From an uncultured Mesonia sp. (GTDB taxonomy: Bacteria > Bacteroidota > Bacteroidia > Flavobacteriales > Flavobacteriaceae): 64,000 nucleotides of DNA. The position numbers were made by a program, and so were the translations under genes. The notes below the pieces were generated by a model. The model made no database searches. It had not been told where the DNA came from and saw only the letters and a list, made by a program, of their open reading frames with translations. Below are positions 9,047 through 18,281 of this stretch, piece by piece (positions within the stretch are counted from its first letter, which is position 1; the number at the start of each line of letters is the position of its first letter). The DNA is taken from contig CATQIB010000016.1 of the NCBI GenBank assembly GCA_958296185.1, forward strand, positions 1 through 64,000, read 5' to 3'.

Positions 9047-9781
9047 ATGATTCCTGCTATATCATTATTTGTCATTGTTAGTTTATCTGCTTTAATTACC
9101 CGTATTGCCGCAATTGCTTTAGCGCATACGGGATTATCTACAGAAGTTGCTCGTTTTCAAGCACGTTCTGCCTATACAGGTACGGGGTTTACAACTTCTG
9201 AAACCGAAAAAATAATGAATTTTCCTGTGCGTAGAAAAATTATTTATAGTTTAATGCTTATAGGGAATGCGGGTATTGTAACCACTATGTCTACCTTAAT
9301 ATTGACCTTTGTGTTACCCAATAGCACCAGTAGTTTGTTGTGGGGTTTACTTATTATTGTGGTAGGAATGGCTATAATTTGGTGGGCGGTACAAAGTCCT
9401 TGGGTTGATAAATACCTTTCTAAAGTTATTGGTAAGGCATTAAAAAAATACACTAAAATAGAAGTGAAAGATTATGCTTCTATTTTACATTTAGCCGAAG
9501 ATTACCGAATTACAGAATTGCGGGTAGATGACGATTCTTGGTTGGCTAATAAATCGCTTAACCAATTGGCCTTGCGTAAAGAAGGAATTATTGTTCTGGG
9601 TATTAAGCATTCAGATGGTGAATATTTAGGGTCTCCTAACGGCAGTTCTCTCGTAAAAACAGGTGATTTACTAACCATGTACGGAAAAGAAGATGTATTT
9701 CTAAATTTAAATCAGCGTAAGCGCAATTTAGAGGGAGAATTAGAACACCAAGAGCAGATGCGTAAAGAAGCAAATAATTAG
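9047..9781 (+). CDS. Membrane protein with C-terminal RCK_C (TrkA-C) domain
   Basis: A 244-residue protein with three hydrophobic spans (about residues 2-22, 65-87 and 93-113) and, between the first two, ARSAYTGTGFTTSE, a segment reminiscent of a TrkH filter loop. Residues 155-225 form a TrkA-C/RCK_C ligand-binding domain (LRVDDDSWLANKSLNQL, TGDLLTMYGKE). The tail is charged and helical. There is no Rossmann RCK_N domain. The family is known in Bacteroidota as a TrkA-C domain protein, but its function is not established; a ligand-gated cation channel or channel regulator is an inference. Confidence 0.7.
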   Translation: MIPAISLFVIVSLSALITRIAAIALAHTGLSTEVARFQARSAYTGTGFTTSETEKIMNFPVRRKIIYSLMLIGNAGIVTTMSTLILTFVLPNSTSSLLWGLLIIVVGMAIIWWAVQSPWVDKYLSKVIGKALKKYTKIEVKDYASILHLAEDYRITELRVDDDSWLANKSLNQLALRKEGIIVLGIKHSDGEYLGSPNGSSLVKTGDLLTMYGKEDVFLNLNQRKRNLEGELEHQEQMRKEANN

Positions 9782-9814
9782 TTTGACTTTACGGATGGCT
9801 TATACGATTCTTAT

Positions 9815-9822
9815 TATATTTG
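9815..9822 (+). promoter_or_regulatory. TAnnTTTG -7 element before rsmG
   Basis: TATATTTG lies 14 bases before the GTG start of rsmG. No well-spaced upstream TTG is present, so only the -7 box supports this call. Confidence 0.4.
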
Positions 9823-9836
9823 CATAAAATTGTAAC

Positions 9837-10469
9837 GTGGAATTAATCAAGCATTATTTTCCTGGTTTAAGTCAGGATCAAATCGATAAGTTTACCCAAC
9901 TAAACGAATTATACCAAGATTGGAATCAAAAAATTAATGTGGTTTCAAGAAAAGATATAGACGAAATATATCTAAGACACGTATTACATTCTCTGGGTAT
10001 TGCCAAAATTCAAGGTTTTAAGCCAGGGGCAAAAGTTATGGATGTTGGTACAGGAGGTGGTTTTCCTGGGGTTCCTTTAGCAATTCTTTTTCCTGAAACA
10101 AGCTTTCATTTGGTAGATAGTATAGGCAAAAAAATTAAGGTGGTTGATGAGGTGGTAGAAGGCCTTAACCTAGAAAATGTGCGTACTAGCAATTGCCGTG
10201 TAGAAGAAGTAGAAGAGCAGTATGATTTTATTGTGAGTAGGGCAGTGGCGCAAATGGATACCTTTGTGCGTTGGGTTAAAGGTAAAATTTCTAAACGCCA
10301 GCAGCATGAGTTGAAAAACGGAATTCTCTATCTTAAAGGTGGTGATCTTTCTGATGAGCTTGCAGTATATGAAACGGCAAAGATTTATGATTTAAAAGAT
10401 TACTTTGAAGAAGAATTTTTTGAGACGAAAAGCGTGGTGCATTTGCCAATGAAATATAAAGCTTTGTAG
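9837..10469 (+). CDS. rsmG: 16S rRNA (guanine-527-N7) methyltransferase RsmG
   Basis: RsmG methylates N7 of G527 in 16S rRNA using SAM. The 210-residue protein shows the GidB/RsmG signature: LYQDWNQKINVVSRKD, LRHVLHSLGI, VMDVGTGGGFPGVPLAI (SAM site) and FIVSRAVAQM. The start is a GTG at 9837 that gives MELIKHYFPGLS, the normal family N-terminus. It is monocistronic, bounded by its own -7 element and a strong terminator. Confidence 0.93.
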   Translation: MELIKHYFPGLSQDQIDKFTQLNELYQDWNQKINVVSRKDIDEIYLRHVLHSLGIAKIQGFKPGAKVMDVGTGGGFPGVPLAILFPETSFHLVDSIGKKIKVVDEVVEGLNLENVRTSNCRVEEVEEQYDFIVSRAVAQMDTFVRWVKGKISKRQQHELKNGILYLKGGDLSDELAVYETAKIYDLKDYFEEEFFETKSVVHLPMKYKAL

Positions 10470-10486
10470 ACGATATTAATAGATAT

Positions 10487-10518
10487 AAAAAAAATCCGCT
10501 TTCAAGCGGATTTTTTTT
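10487..10518. terminator. Bidirectional terminator between rsmG and pruA
   Basis: A perfect 14-bp stem (10487-10500 and 10505-10518) has core ATCCGCT/AGCGGAT and loop TTCA, with an A8 run before and T8 run after. It sits between convergent genes and serves both strands. Confidence 0.9.
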
Positions 10519-10537
10519 ATGGTTGGATTATACCCTT

Positions 10538-12166
10538 TTATTCACCTAGGAATGGATACCTATAATCTGTTGGTGGAACAAAGGTTTCTTTGATAAGACG
10601 CGGTGAAACCCAACGCAATAAGTTAAGCTTAGACCCTGCTTTATCATTGGTTCCACTAGCGCGAGCACCACCAAATGGCTGTCTGCCCACTACGGCTCCA
10701 GTTGGTTTATCGTTAATGTAGAAGTTTCCAGCAGCATTCTGTAAAATTTCTGTAGCAAGTCTAGCGGCATATCTGTCTTTAGACAAGATAGCCCCAGTAA
10801 GAGCGTAAATACTTGTTTCATTAACCAAATGTAGGGTTTCTTCGTATTTTTCATCTTCGTACACATAGATGGTTACCACTGGGCCAAATAACTCAGTTTC
10901 CATAGTAGTGTACTTTGGATTTGTGGTAAGTATTACCGTTGGCTCAATGAAATATCCTTTAGACTTATCATAACCACCTCCCATAATAACTTCGGCATCT
11001 TCATCTTGTTTGGCTTGATCGATATAGCTGGCCAGTTTATCAAAGGCTTTTTCGTCGATAACGGCGGTTATAAAATTACTCATGTCTTCTGGAGATCCCA
11101 TTTTGAATGATTTTAGGTCTTCTTCAACATAAGATTTCACTTCATTCCACATAGAGTTCGGTATGTAGCAACGTGAAGCTGCACTACATTTTTGACCTTG
11201 AAACTCAAATGCACCTCTTGAGATGGCTGTTGATACTTCTTTTGGGTTGGCAGAAGGGTGTGCAACAATAAAATCTTTACCTCCTGTTTCGCCTACAATG
11301 CGTGGGTAAGTTTTGTAATTATTTATGTTTTTACCGATTTCAGCCCAAATGTTTTGGAAAACACCGGTGCTTCCTGTAAAGTGTACACCAGCGAAATCTG
11401 GACTCTTAAGTACAGTATCAGTAATCATAGCTGGGTCACCCATAACCATATTGATTACACCATCAGGAACCCCAGCTTCTTGAAACACTTCCATAAGTAC
11501 TTGAGCAGAGAACATTTGTGTAGATGAGGGTTTCCAAACTACTACATTCCCCATTAAAGCGGCAGAAGAAGGTAAGTTACCTGCAATTGCTGTAAAGTTA
11601 AAAGGGGTAATAGCATAAACAAAACCTTCTAATGGTCTATATTCTACACGGTTCCAGGCTTTTTCGTCTGATTCTGGTTGTTCGTCATAGATTTGAGTCA
11701 TATACTCGACGTTAAACCGGAGGAAGTCGATAATTTCACAAGCAGAGTCAATTTCGGCTTGATAGATGTTTTTCGACTGTCCAATCATAGTGGCTGCATT
11801 AAGTCTTTGTCTATAAGGGCCAGCGATTAAATCGGCTGCTTTTAAAAATACAGCTGCGCGTTGCTCCCAAGGTAATTTAGCCCACTTTTCACGAGCTTTC
11901 AAGGCTTCCTCTATTGCCGTTTCAATATGACTTTTTTCGGCTAAATGAAAAACACCTAAATCATGTTTGTGGTCATGCGGGGGGTGCATATTTCTTGTTT
12001 TTCCCGTTTTAATTTGTTGGTCACCTATATATAACGGAATATCCATTTTTTGGTTGAACATCTCTTTGTAAGTTGCCAATGCTTCTTCTCTTTCTGGGGT
12101 TCCTGGCGCATATGATTTTACAGGCTCATTTACCGCTGGAGGAACGTGAAAAAATCCTTTTCCCAT
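10538..12166 (-). CDS. pruA: L-glutamate gamma-semialdehyde (P5C) dehydrogenase
   Basis: PruA oxidises glutamate-5-semialdehyde (from proline) to glutamate with NAD+. The 542-residue sequence is of the stand-alone, Rossmann ALDH type, without a proline dehydrogenase domain. It shows AITPFNFTAIAGNLP, FTGSTGVF, VGETGGKDF with the general-base Glu, and GQKCSAASR with the nucleophilic Cys. Length agrees with eukaryotic and Bacteroidota P5C dehydrogenases. Its partner proline dehydrogenase is not in this window. Confidence 0.93.
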   Translation of the reverse strand: MGKGFFHVPPAVNEPVKSYAPGTPEREEALATYKEMFNQKMDIPLYIGDQQIKTGKTRNMHPPHDHKHDLGVFHLAEKSHIETAIEEALKAREKWAKLPWEQRAAVFLKAADLIAGPYRQRLNAATMIGQSKNIYQAEIDSACEIIDFLRFNVEYMTQIYDEQPESDEKAWNRVEYRPLEGFVYAITPFNFTAIAGNLPSSAALMGNVVVWKPSSTQMFSAQVLMEVFQEAGVPDGVINMVMGDPAMITDTVLKSPDFAGVHFTGSTGVFQNIWAEIGKNINNYKTYPRIVGETGGKDFIVAHPSANPKEVSTAISRGAFEFQGQKCSAASRCYIPNSMWNEVKSYVEEDLKSFKMGSPEDMSNFITAVIDEKAFDKLASYIDQAKQDEDAEVIMGGGYDKSKGYFIEPTVILTTNPKYTTMETELFGPVVTIYVYEDEKYEETLHLVNETSIYALTGAILSKDRYAARLATEILQNAAGNFYINDKPTGAVVGRQPFGGARASGTNDKAGSKLNLLRWVSPRLIKETFVPPTDYRYPFLGE

Positions 12167-12302
12167 AGTATTTTTAATTTTTAATTCTTGAATATTTTAA
12201 AGGCCTAAAGGTAACAAAATTAATGTAGGAAAAATAGAAAAAGGCAACCGATTTTCAATCGCTTAAATTATTTTAAAATGAAGACAATGAGGTTGTTAGT
12301 AT

Positions 12303-12689
12303 TTAATTTAAAGCAAAAGGTGCACTTAGTTTAAAAGTGGGTATATGTACCTTAAATTTTTTGGTAGAGGTGAAGTTAATCATGTTGTAAAATCCGCTCA
12401 TAGAACCAAAGGGAGAGGTGAGTAAGCATCCGCTACTATAGGTGTGAGATTCACCTGGTTTTAAGACTGGTTTTTTACCAATAACACCTTCACCTTTTAC
12501 AATTTCATCTGGACTTAGGGCATCTTTAATTTTCCAGAATCTGGAATTCAGTTGCACCGAGTCGTTACTCTGGTTTTCAATGGTTATTTGATAAACAAAA
12601 GCAAAGTTAACCTTATAGTTTTTAAGGAATACACCTTCAAAACTGGTTTGAACCGAAATTTTTATACCTTTTGTTATTTGCTGAATCAT
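12303..12689 (-). CDS. apaG: ApaG family protein
   Basis: A 128-residue single-domain ApaG protein (immunoglobulin-like beta fold, formerly DUF525). Motifs include FAYVYQITIENQS-type strand patterns, LNSRFWKIKDA, VKGEGVIGKKPVLKPGESHTYSSG and the GSMSGFYNM segment. ApaG is linked genetically to Co2+/Mg2+ efflux phenotypes in enterobacteria, but its molecular activity is unclear. It lies downstream of pruA's promoter region and upstream (in map order) of the T9SS Plug gene, on the same strand. Confidence 0.9.
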   Translation of the reverse strand: MIQQITKGIKISVQTSFEGVFLKNYKVNFAFVYQITIENQSNDSVQLNSRFWKIKDALSPDEIVKGEGVIGKKPVLKPGESHTYSSGCLLTSPFGSMSGFYNMINFTSTKKFKVHIPTFKLSAPFALN

Positions 12690-12852
12690 TGTAAATTACA
12701 ACTTGATAATGTCAAAATTAAGTTGATAAATATAGCCAAAAATAATAGGAAAAAATAGCTTATGTAAAATTTTAAGATTTTATTGACTTCTGCAAGTTTT
12801 AACTGCGTGAAAAGAGCCGTATTTTAACAGCTATTAGTGTTTGAATTGTAGG

Positions 12853-14100
12853 TTAATTGCTTATGTTTCGACTATTGGCAGAGCCTACTCCTATAATTCT
12901 GTCGTAGCGTCCGCCTATGGGTCTGTAATAAACCAGAATAGTATACTGGTTTTCGGTTTCATCAAAGTTTCCGCTAAAATACCCAAGATCAATGCTACCA
13001 TCTTTGTTTTTGAGTACATATATATAATTGTAAAAACCTTGTTTCATCAAATACTTGAGCGTGTACGCATCTTGTTTATTGTCGTAAGTTAAACGAGTAG
13101 AATTGTCTAATTGGTAGTTGTTAAAATTTCCGTAAAGGTGAATTTCTCCTTCATTAAGTGGTTCGTAATTAAATAGCTTAAAATGCACCCAAGTATATTC
13201 TGCTTCTATGTCTGGGTTATTTCCCTGAATGGTGTTGATCTTGAAGTGGCCATTTATATCTGGATTGTATGTGTATGGATCGTATTTTCTAACCTTATCG
13301 CCAAAAAGATAGGTGTTGTAAATATCGATAAGTGCCGTACGTTGAATATTCATTGTAGAAGCGCGAATGTCTTTATTTTCAAAAAAAAGAAACTCGTTTC
13401 CTCCCCAAAAGGCGCTTTCGTCATCGTAGCGGTAAATCAATTCATTGCCTAAAGTGTATTGAGGTTTAAGGTTGTAAATGGCCCTTTTGGTGTTGTTGTT
13501 GGGAATAATTAGGGTTTTTAGATTGGCAGCAGGATTTTGTATCAAAATATCATCCTGACCATTAATAGTAAAGTTTAAAACTTGTTTCTCATTAATATAC
13601 TTTAAATTTCGGGTGCGTTTAACTTCTGCTTTTACTAAAGCTATATTTTCGTAAACCATAAATTTTCTGGAGAAAACAACCTCTCGTTGGGCGTTTAAAA
13701 TACTCAATAAATAATTACCACTTACTTTGAGCCCTTTGGTGATGTTATTGGGTATTTGAAGTTTGTAGTGGGTGTAAATTTGTAAGGTATTAAATGAATC
13801 TTCAAAGTTTAATATGCGGGTATCGTCAAAGCCGTTTAGAATTTCTGTCTTAGCCAGATCAGATGGAGTCCAGTCAAAATTAAAATGCTCTATCTTGTAA
13901 AAATAATCGGCATTGTCTCCTATGAGGTCATCAAAGCTTAGTTGTATATTAGCGCCTAACTCGACAATTGGGGTTCCTCCAAACTCGTCTTGGCCTTTGA
14001 ACTCAATGCTTCGTATGTACTCTGGAGGTGCTGTTTCGGCTATTTGTGCCGTAAGAATTTGAAAACAAAAAAGAAAGATTAAGGTGTTTAGAATTTTCAT
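12853..14100 (-). CDS. Type IX secretion system Plug protein (DUF5103)
   Basis: A 415-residue secreted protein with a signal peptide (cleavage near LTAQ-IAETA). The rest is beta-rich, with the DUF5103 pattern: YIRSIEFKGQ, IQLSFDDLIGDNADYFYKIEHFNFDW, GNYLLSILN, and a C-terminal YILVYYRPIGGRYDRIIG. In Flavobacterium johnsoniae a DUF5103 protein caps the periplasmic side of the SprA translocon as the Plug. The apaG-plug-nqr neighbourhood is, as I recall, common in flavobacteria. It is divergent from nqrA. Confidence 0.82.
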   Translation of the reverse strand: MKILNTLIFLFCFQILTAQIAETAPPEYIRSIEFKGQDEFGGTPIVELGANIQLSFDDLIGDNADYFYKIEHFNFDWTPSDLAKTEILNGFDDTRILNFEDSFNTLQIYTHYKLQIPNNITKGLKVSGNYLLSILNAQREVVFSRKFMVYENIALVKAEVKRTRNLKYINEKQVLNFTINGQDDILIQNPAANLKTLIIPNNNTKRAIYNLKPQYTLGNELIYRYDDESAFWGGNEFLFFENKDIRASTMNIQRTALIDIYNTYLFGDKVRKYDPYTYNPDINGHFKINTIQGNNPDIEAEYTWVHFKLFNYEPLNEGEIHLYGNFNNYQLDNSTRLTYDNKQDAYTLKYLMKQGFYNYIYVLKNKDGSIDLGYFSGNFDETENQYTILVYYRPIGGRYDRIIGVGSANSRNISN

Positions 14101-14237
14101 GCCATTAAAATAAAAGTAAATATAAGCAATTGGTCTGCCAAGCTTTGAAAGTCTCGGTCTGAAATCATATAATTTAGAATAATTATAAATAATATAATAT
14201 ACTCGATATCATACGGTCAAGAAGATAATTAAATTGC

Positions 14238-14245
14238 TAAATTTG
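14238..14245 (+). promoter_or_regulatory. TAnnTTTG -7 element before nqrA
   Basis: TAAATTTG occurs 32 bases before the nqrA ATG in the divergent plug-nqrA spacer. The expected upstream TTG is not well placed, so the call is tentative. Confidence 0.35.
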
Positions 14246-14277
14246 CAATCGCAAATATTAACTTATAATTTAGGATT

Positions 14278-15630
14278 ATGTCAAAAGGCATTAAGGTTAA
14301 AAGGGGATTAGATTTGCGTTTGGTAGGAGAGGCCTCTAAAGAGTTGGTTTCTACCCGTGAATCTAATACCTATGTTATTAAACCATCGGATTTTCATTTG
14401 GTGGTTCCTAAAATGATTGTAAAAGAAGGTGGGAGGCTTAAAAAGGGTGATCCCATTTTTTATGCTAAAGGTAATGAGGACTTAAAAGTTCTATCACCCG
14501 TTAGCGGTACACTTACCAAAATAGAGCGTGGAGCAAAACGCGTTATTTTAAGAATATTCATAGAGGCAGATGCGCAACAAGAAGAGACCGTATATAATAC
14601 GGTTGATTCTTCTTCGGCAAAACCAGAAGAAATCAAAAAAGCTTGGTTGCAGGGTGGTTGTTGGCCATTTATAATGCAGCGTCCTTATGATGTGATCGCC
14701 AATCAAGGAACTACTCCAAGAGACATTTTTATTTCAGGATTTTCTACCGCTCCATTGGCGGCAGATGTCGATTTTGTACTCCAAGGTAAAGAAAAAGAGG
14801 TGCAAGCTGCATTAACAGCTTTGTCAAAATTAACTTCTGGTAAAGTTCATGTTGGTGTAAATTCAACTAGTGGTTTGTTTGCCGCAATGAAAGATATAGA
14901 ATTGCACCAGGTGAGCGGTCCGCATCCTGCTGGAAATGTAGGGACTCAAATCAATAAATTGTCTCCTGTAAATAAAGGAGAGACAGTGTGGACAATAGCG
15001 CCACAGCATTTAGCGATCATGGGGGAGATGTTATTGACAGGGAAATATAATCCAGAAAGAATAATTGCCTTTGTAGGTTCAAGTTTAGAGAACCCTAAAT
15101 ATTTTAAAACAAAAATAGGGGCAGAATTAGATCCTATAATTCAAGAAATTGGCTTAAAAGAAGAAAATGTTCGTGTTATTAATGGAGATGTGTTAACCGG
15201 AGTTCAAACCGAAAAGCAAGGTGGGCATTTAGGTTTTGCCAATTCTGTTGTAACGGTTATTCCTGAAGGAGATGATTATGAGTTCTTTGGGTGGAACAAG
15301 CCCGTTTTTGATAAGATATCAACTTCAAGAGCGCTTACTTTTTCTTGGTTAAACCCAAAGAAAAAATATGAACTAACCACCAATACTAATGGTGAGCATA
15401 GAGCTTTTGTGCTTACAGGTAATTACGAGGAAGTTTTTCCTTTAGATATTTACCCGTTACAAACCTTAAAAGCTTGTATGGTTAAAGACTTAGACCAAAT
15501 GGAAGCCTTGGGTATGTATGAAGTGGCGCCAGAAGATTTCGCATTAACAGAGTTTATATGCGTGTCTAAACAACCACATCAGCAAATTATAAGAGAAGGT
15601 TTAGATTTAATGTATAAAGAAATAGGATAA
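14278..15630 (+). CDS. nqrA: Na+-translocating NADH:quinone reductase subunit A
   Basis: NqrA is the cytoplasmic-side subunit of the six-subunit respiratory Na+ pump. The sequence begins SKGIKVKRGLDLRLVGE, and contains VSPVSGTLTKIERGAKR-type RnfC/NqrA barrel-sandwich residues, FISGFSTAPLAADVDF and GPHPAGNVGTQI. Length is 450. It opens an uninterrupted run nqrABCDEF with 2-37-base gaps, so all six are probably on one mRNA. The pump couples NADH oxidation and menaquinone reduction to Na+ export. Confidence 0.95.
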   Translation: MSKGIKVKRGLDLRLVGEASKELVSTRESNTYVIKPSDFHLVVPKMIVKEGGRLKKGDPIFYAKGNEDLKVLSPVSGTLTKIERGAKRVILRIFIEADAQQEETVYNTVDSSSAKPEEIKKAWLQGGCWPFIMQRPYDVIANQGTTPRDIFISGFSTAPLAADVDFVLQGKEKEVQAALTALSKLTSGKVHVGVNSTSGLFAAMKDIELHQVSGPHPAGNVGTQINKLSPVNKGETVWTIAPQHLAIMGEMLLTGKYNPERIIAFVGSSLENPKYFKTKIGAELDPIIQEIGLKEENVRVINGDVLTGVQTEKQGGHLGFANSVVTVIPEGDDYEFFGWNKPVFDKISTSRALTFSWLNPKKKYELTTNTNGEHRAFVLTGNYEEVFPLDIYPLQTLKACMVKDLDQMEALGMYEVAPEDFALTEFICVSKQPHQQIIREGLDLMYKEIG

Positions 15631-15634
15631 GGTT

Positions 15635-16840
15635 ATGGGATTGAAAGAAAACTTACATAAGCTTAAAATGAAATATGAAGGCAAAAAAATGGCGCCTGCC
15701 TTTAATGCACTTCATACATTTTTGTACTTACCCAATATGATTACAAAGGGAGGTACGCATATTAAAGCAGCCGATGATTTAAAAAGAACGATGAATACGG
15801 TTATTTTAGCCTTAGTTCCTTGTTTGATTTTTGGTATGTTTAATGCAGGATTCCAGCATTATGCAGCTATCAATGGCATGCCAGAGGGTATGTCTTTTTT
15901 TAGTACTGCTTTCTGGAATATGGATAACTTTTTATTGGGGCTTGTAACCGTTCTTCCATTAGTGATTGTGTCTTATGGAGTAGGTTTGGCGATAGAATTT
16001 TTATTCGCAGTAATAAAAGGTCATGAGGTAGAAGAAGGGTACTTGGTAACAGGAATGTTGGTGCCACTAATTGTGCCTGTTGATATACCTTTATGGATGC
16101 TCGCTGTAGCAGTAGCCTTTGGTGTAGTTATAGGTAAAGAGGTTTTTGGAGGTACAGGAATGAATATTCTTAACCCTGCATTAACTATTCGAGCTTTCTT
16201 ATTCTTTGCTTACCCTACTTGGATGAGTGGAGATAAAGTATGGGTTCACGAAGCAGTTGAGCGCGCAGGTACACCAGATGCTATTTCGGGAGAAACAATC
16301 TTGGGTAGCTATGCGCAAAATAGTGATGTGATGTACTCTTTACAAGATATGTTCTTTGGTTTTATTCCTGGTTCGGTAGGAGAAACTTCTAAGCTTTTAA
16401 TAATTATAGGGGCTTTATTTTTAATATTCACCAAGGTAGGAAGCTGGAGAATAATCTTAAGTACGCTTATCGGTGCCTTAGTTATGGGACTAATTTTTAA
16501 TGGTGTAGTTGACGCCGGATGGATTCAAGAAGGATCTAAGTTCTTTGGATTAATGAGTGTTCCTTTTTGGCAGCATCTTATAATAGGTAGTATTTTATTT
16601 GGGGCTGTTTATATGGCAACCGATCCTGTAAGTGCAGCACAAACCAATAAAGGAAAATGGATTTACGGATTTTTAATCGGTTTCATTTCAATTCTTATCC
16701 GTGTATTTAATCCAGCTTATCCAGAAGGAGTATTCTTGGCTATTTTATTGATGAACGTATTTGCTCCTACCATAGATCACTACGTGATTCAAGGAAATAT
16801 CAATAAACGCAAAAAACGTCTAAAAGTTAAAACAGCATAA
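15635..16840 (+). CDS. nqrB: Na+-translocating NADH:quinone reductase subunit B
   Basis: An integral-membrane subunit (401 residues, about ten hydrophobic spans) that carries covalent FMN and riboflavin and forms part of the Na+ path. Family segments include GMNILNPALTIRAF and YMATDPVSAAQTNKGKW. The covalent-FMN threonine motif, usually SGAT, reads SGET here with the acceptor Thr at 221 retained. The flavin would be attached by the ApbE encoded at 21290-22291. The nqrC ATG follows two bases after the stop. Confidence 0.95.
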   Translation: MGLKENLHKLKMKYEGKKMAPAFNALHTFLYLPNMITKGGTHIKAADDLKRTMNTVILALVPCLIFGMFNAGFQHYAAINGMPEGMSFFSTAFWNMDNFLLGLVTVLPLVIVSYGVGLAIEFLFAVIKGHEVEEGYLVTGMLVPLIVPVDIPLWMLAVAVAFGVVIGKEVFGGTGMNILNPALTIRAFLFFAYPTWMSGDKVWVHEAVERAGTPDAISGETILGSYAQNSDVMYSLQDMFFGFIPGSVGETSKLLIIIGALFLIFTKVGSWRIILSTLIGALVMGLIFNGVVDAGWIQEGSKFFGLMSVPFWQHLIIGSILFGAVYMATDPVSAAQTNKGKWIYGFLIGFISILIRVFNPAYPEGVFLAILLMNVFAPTIDHYVIQGNINKRKKRLKVKTA

Positions 16841-16842
16841 TA

Positions 16843-17592
16843 ATGGCTATTAATACAGATAAGAATAGTTATACCATCATTTTTGCAATCGTGATGGTAG
16901 TTATAGTAGGAAGTTTGCTAGCTGGTTTTGCCAATGGTTTAAAACCAATGATTAAAGCAAATGAACGATATGAAAAACAACAAAACATACTTTATGCTTT
17001 GGGTGTGAATAACAACGAAGGAGCTAATGATGTTGTTTTTATTGGTACAGATCAAGTTGAGGAAGAATTTAAAACATATATTACTAAGCAATTGGTAATT
17101 CAAGGCGATCAAGTAACCGAAGATGATCAAGCTTACTTAATTGACATCAGTAAAGAAGAAAACAAAGCAAAAAAGGCAGATTACCAAAGAAGACTTCCTT
17201 TATTTGTTGCCAATTTAGAGGGCGAAGAGCTTTACGTGATGCCAGTTAGAGGAAAAGGACTTTGGGATGCCATTTGGGGATATGTAGCGGTTGATAAAAG
17301 TATGACCGTAAGAGGTGTTTATTTTGACCATAAAGGGGAAACACCAGGATTAGGTGCCGAAATTAAACAACGCTACTTTATGGACGATTTTACGGGTGAG
17401 AAATTCTTGCACGGAGGAGCCTTCAAAGGTATCGAAGTGGCTAAAGGTAACAACGACCCTAAGAATGAAGATAAATCAGATAATGAGGTAGATGCTTTGG
17501 CAGGTGCAACCATCACAGGAGATGGTGTAAGTGCTATGCTTAGAAAAGATATCAAACTTTATGTGCCTTATTTTAAAACTTTAAACAACTAA
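16843..17592 (+). CDS. nqrC: Na+-translocating NADH:quinone reductase subunit C
   Basis: A 249-residue protein with one N-terminal membrane span (about residues 10-30) and a periplasmic FMN domain. The FMN-attachment motif reads AGAT with acceptor Thr223, the normal [S/A]GAT form. KGLWDAIWGYVAVD and GETPGLGAEI are family signatures. It passes electrons between NqrB and other redox centres of the pump. Expected ApbE substrate. Confidence 0.95.
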   Translation: MAINTDKNSYTIIFAIVMVVIVGSLLAGFANGLKPMIKANERYEKQQNILYALGVNNNEGANDVVFIGTDQVEEEFKTYITKQLVIQGDQVTEDDQAYLIDISKEENKAKKADYQRRLPLFVANLEGEELYVMPVRGKGLWDAIWGYVAVDKSMTVRGVYFDHKGETPGLGAEIKQRYFMDDFTGEKFLHGGAFKGIEVAKGNNDPKNEDKSDNEVDALAGATITGDGVSAMLRKDIKLYVPYFKTLNN

Positions 17593-17596
17593 AATT

Positions 17597-18244
17597 ATGG
17601 GACTTTTATCTAGAAAAGACGCAAAGTTAATTACAGACCCATTAGCAGATAACAACCCCATTACCATACAGGTTTTAGGTATTTGCTCTGCATTAGCTAT
17701 TACCGCTCAGTTAAAGCCATCTATTGTAATGGCAATTTCGGTACTGTTTGTAATGGGGGTGGGTAACGTAGTGATTTCGTTATTACGGAATTTAATACCC
17801 TCAAAAATTAGAATTATTGTACAATTAATCGTAGTAGCTACCTTAGTAATTATTGTAGACCAAGTGCTTAAAGCTTTTGCATACTCGCTAAGTAAGGAAC
17901 TTTCTGTATTTATTGGATTAATTATTACCAACTGTATCATTATGGGGCGATTTGAAGCTTTTGCTTTAGGAAACGGGCCTTGGAAATCCTTCCTTGATGG
18001 AATAGGAAATGCAGCGGGATATGGACTAATCTTAGTAATTGTTGGTTTCTTTAGAGAATTATTAGGTTCGGGAACTTTATTTGGTTTTCAAGTATTAGGA
18101 GACCCTGTAGAGAAAACAGGACTTTATGCGATAGGATATGAGAATAATGGTTTTATGGTATTGCCTCCAATGGCGCTTATCGTAGTGGGAATCATTATCT
18201 GGGTTCAACGTAGTAGAAATAAAGATTTAATAGAAGAGAATTAA
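17597..18244 (+). CDS. nqrD: Na+-translocating NADH:quinone reductase subunit D
   Basis: A 215-residue six-helix membrane subunit of the NqrDE/RnfAE family. Typical segments are DNNPITIQVLGICSALAIT, NCIIMGRFEAFALGN and LGSGTLFG. NqrD and NqrE form an inverted-topology pair holding an Fe-S centre at their interface; C39-type and C-containing loops (ICSAL, NCIIMGR) are present. Start at 17597 follows nqrC by four bases. Confidence 0.95.
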   Translation: MGLLSRKDAKLITDPLADNNPITIQVLGICSALAITAQLKPSIVMAISVLFVMGVGNVVISLLRNLIPSKIRIIVQLIVVATLVIIVDQVLKAFAYSLSKELSVFIGLIITNCIIMGRFEAFALGNGPWKSFLDGIGNAAGYGLILVIVGFFRELLGSGTLFGFQVLGDPVEKTGLYAIGYENNGFMVLPPMALIVVGIIIWVQRSRNKDLIEEN

Positions 18245-18281
18245 TAATTCGTTACGCGAATAATTCAGTAAAAAATTTATT

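Noticed and set aside
12841-13452. Plus-strand frames of 83 and 89 residues across the Plug gene.
   Set aside because: Antisense to a well-supported secreted protein; no start signals or homology seen.
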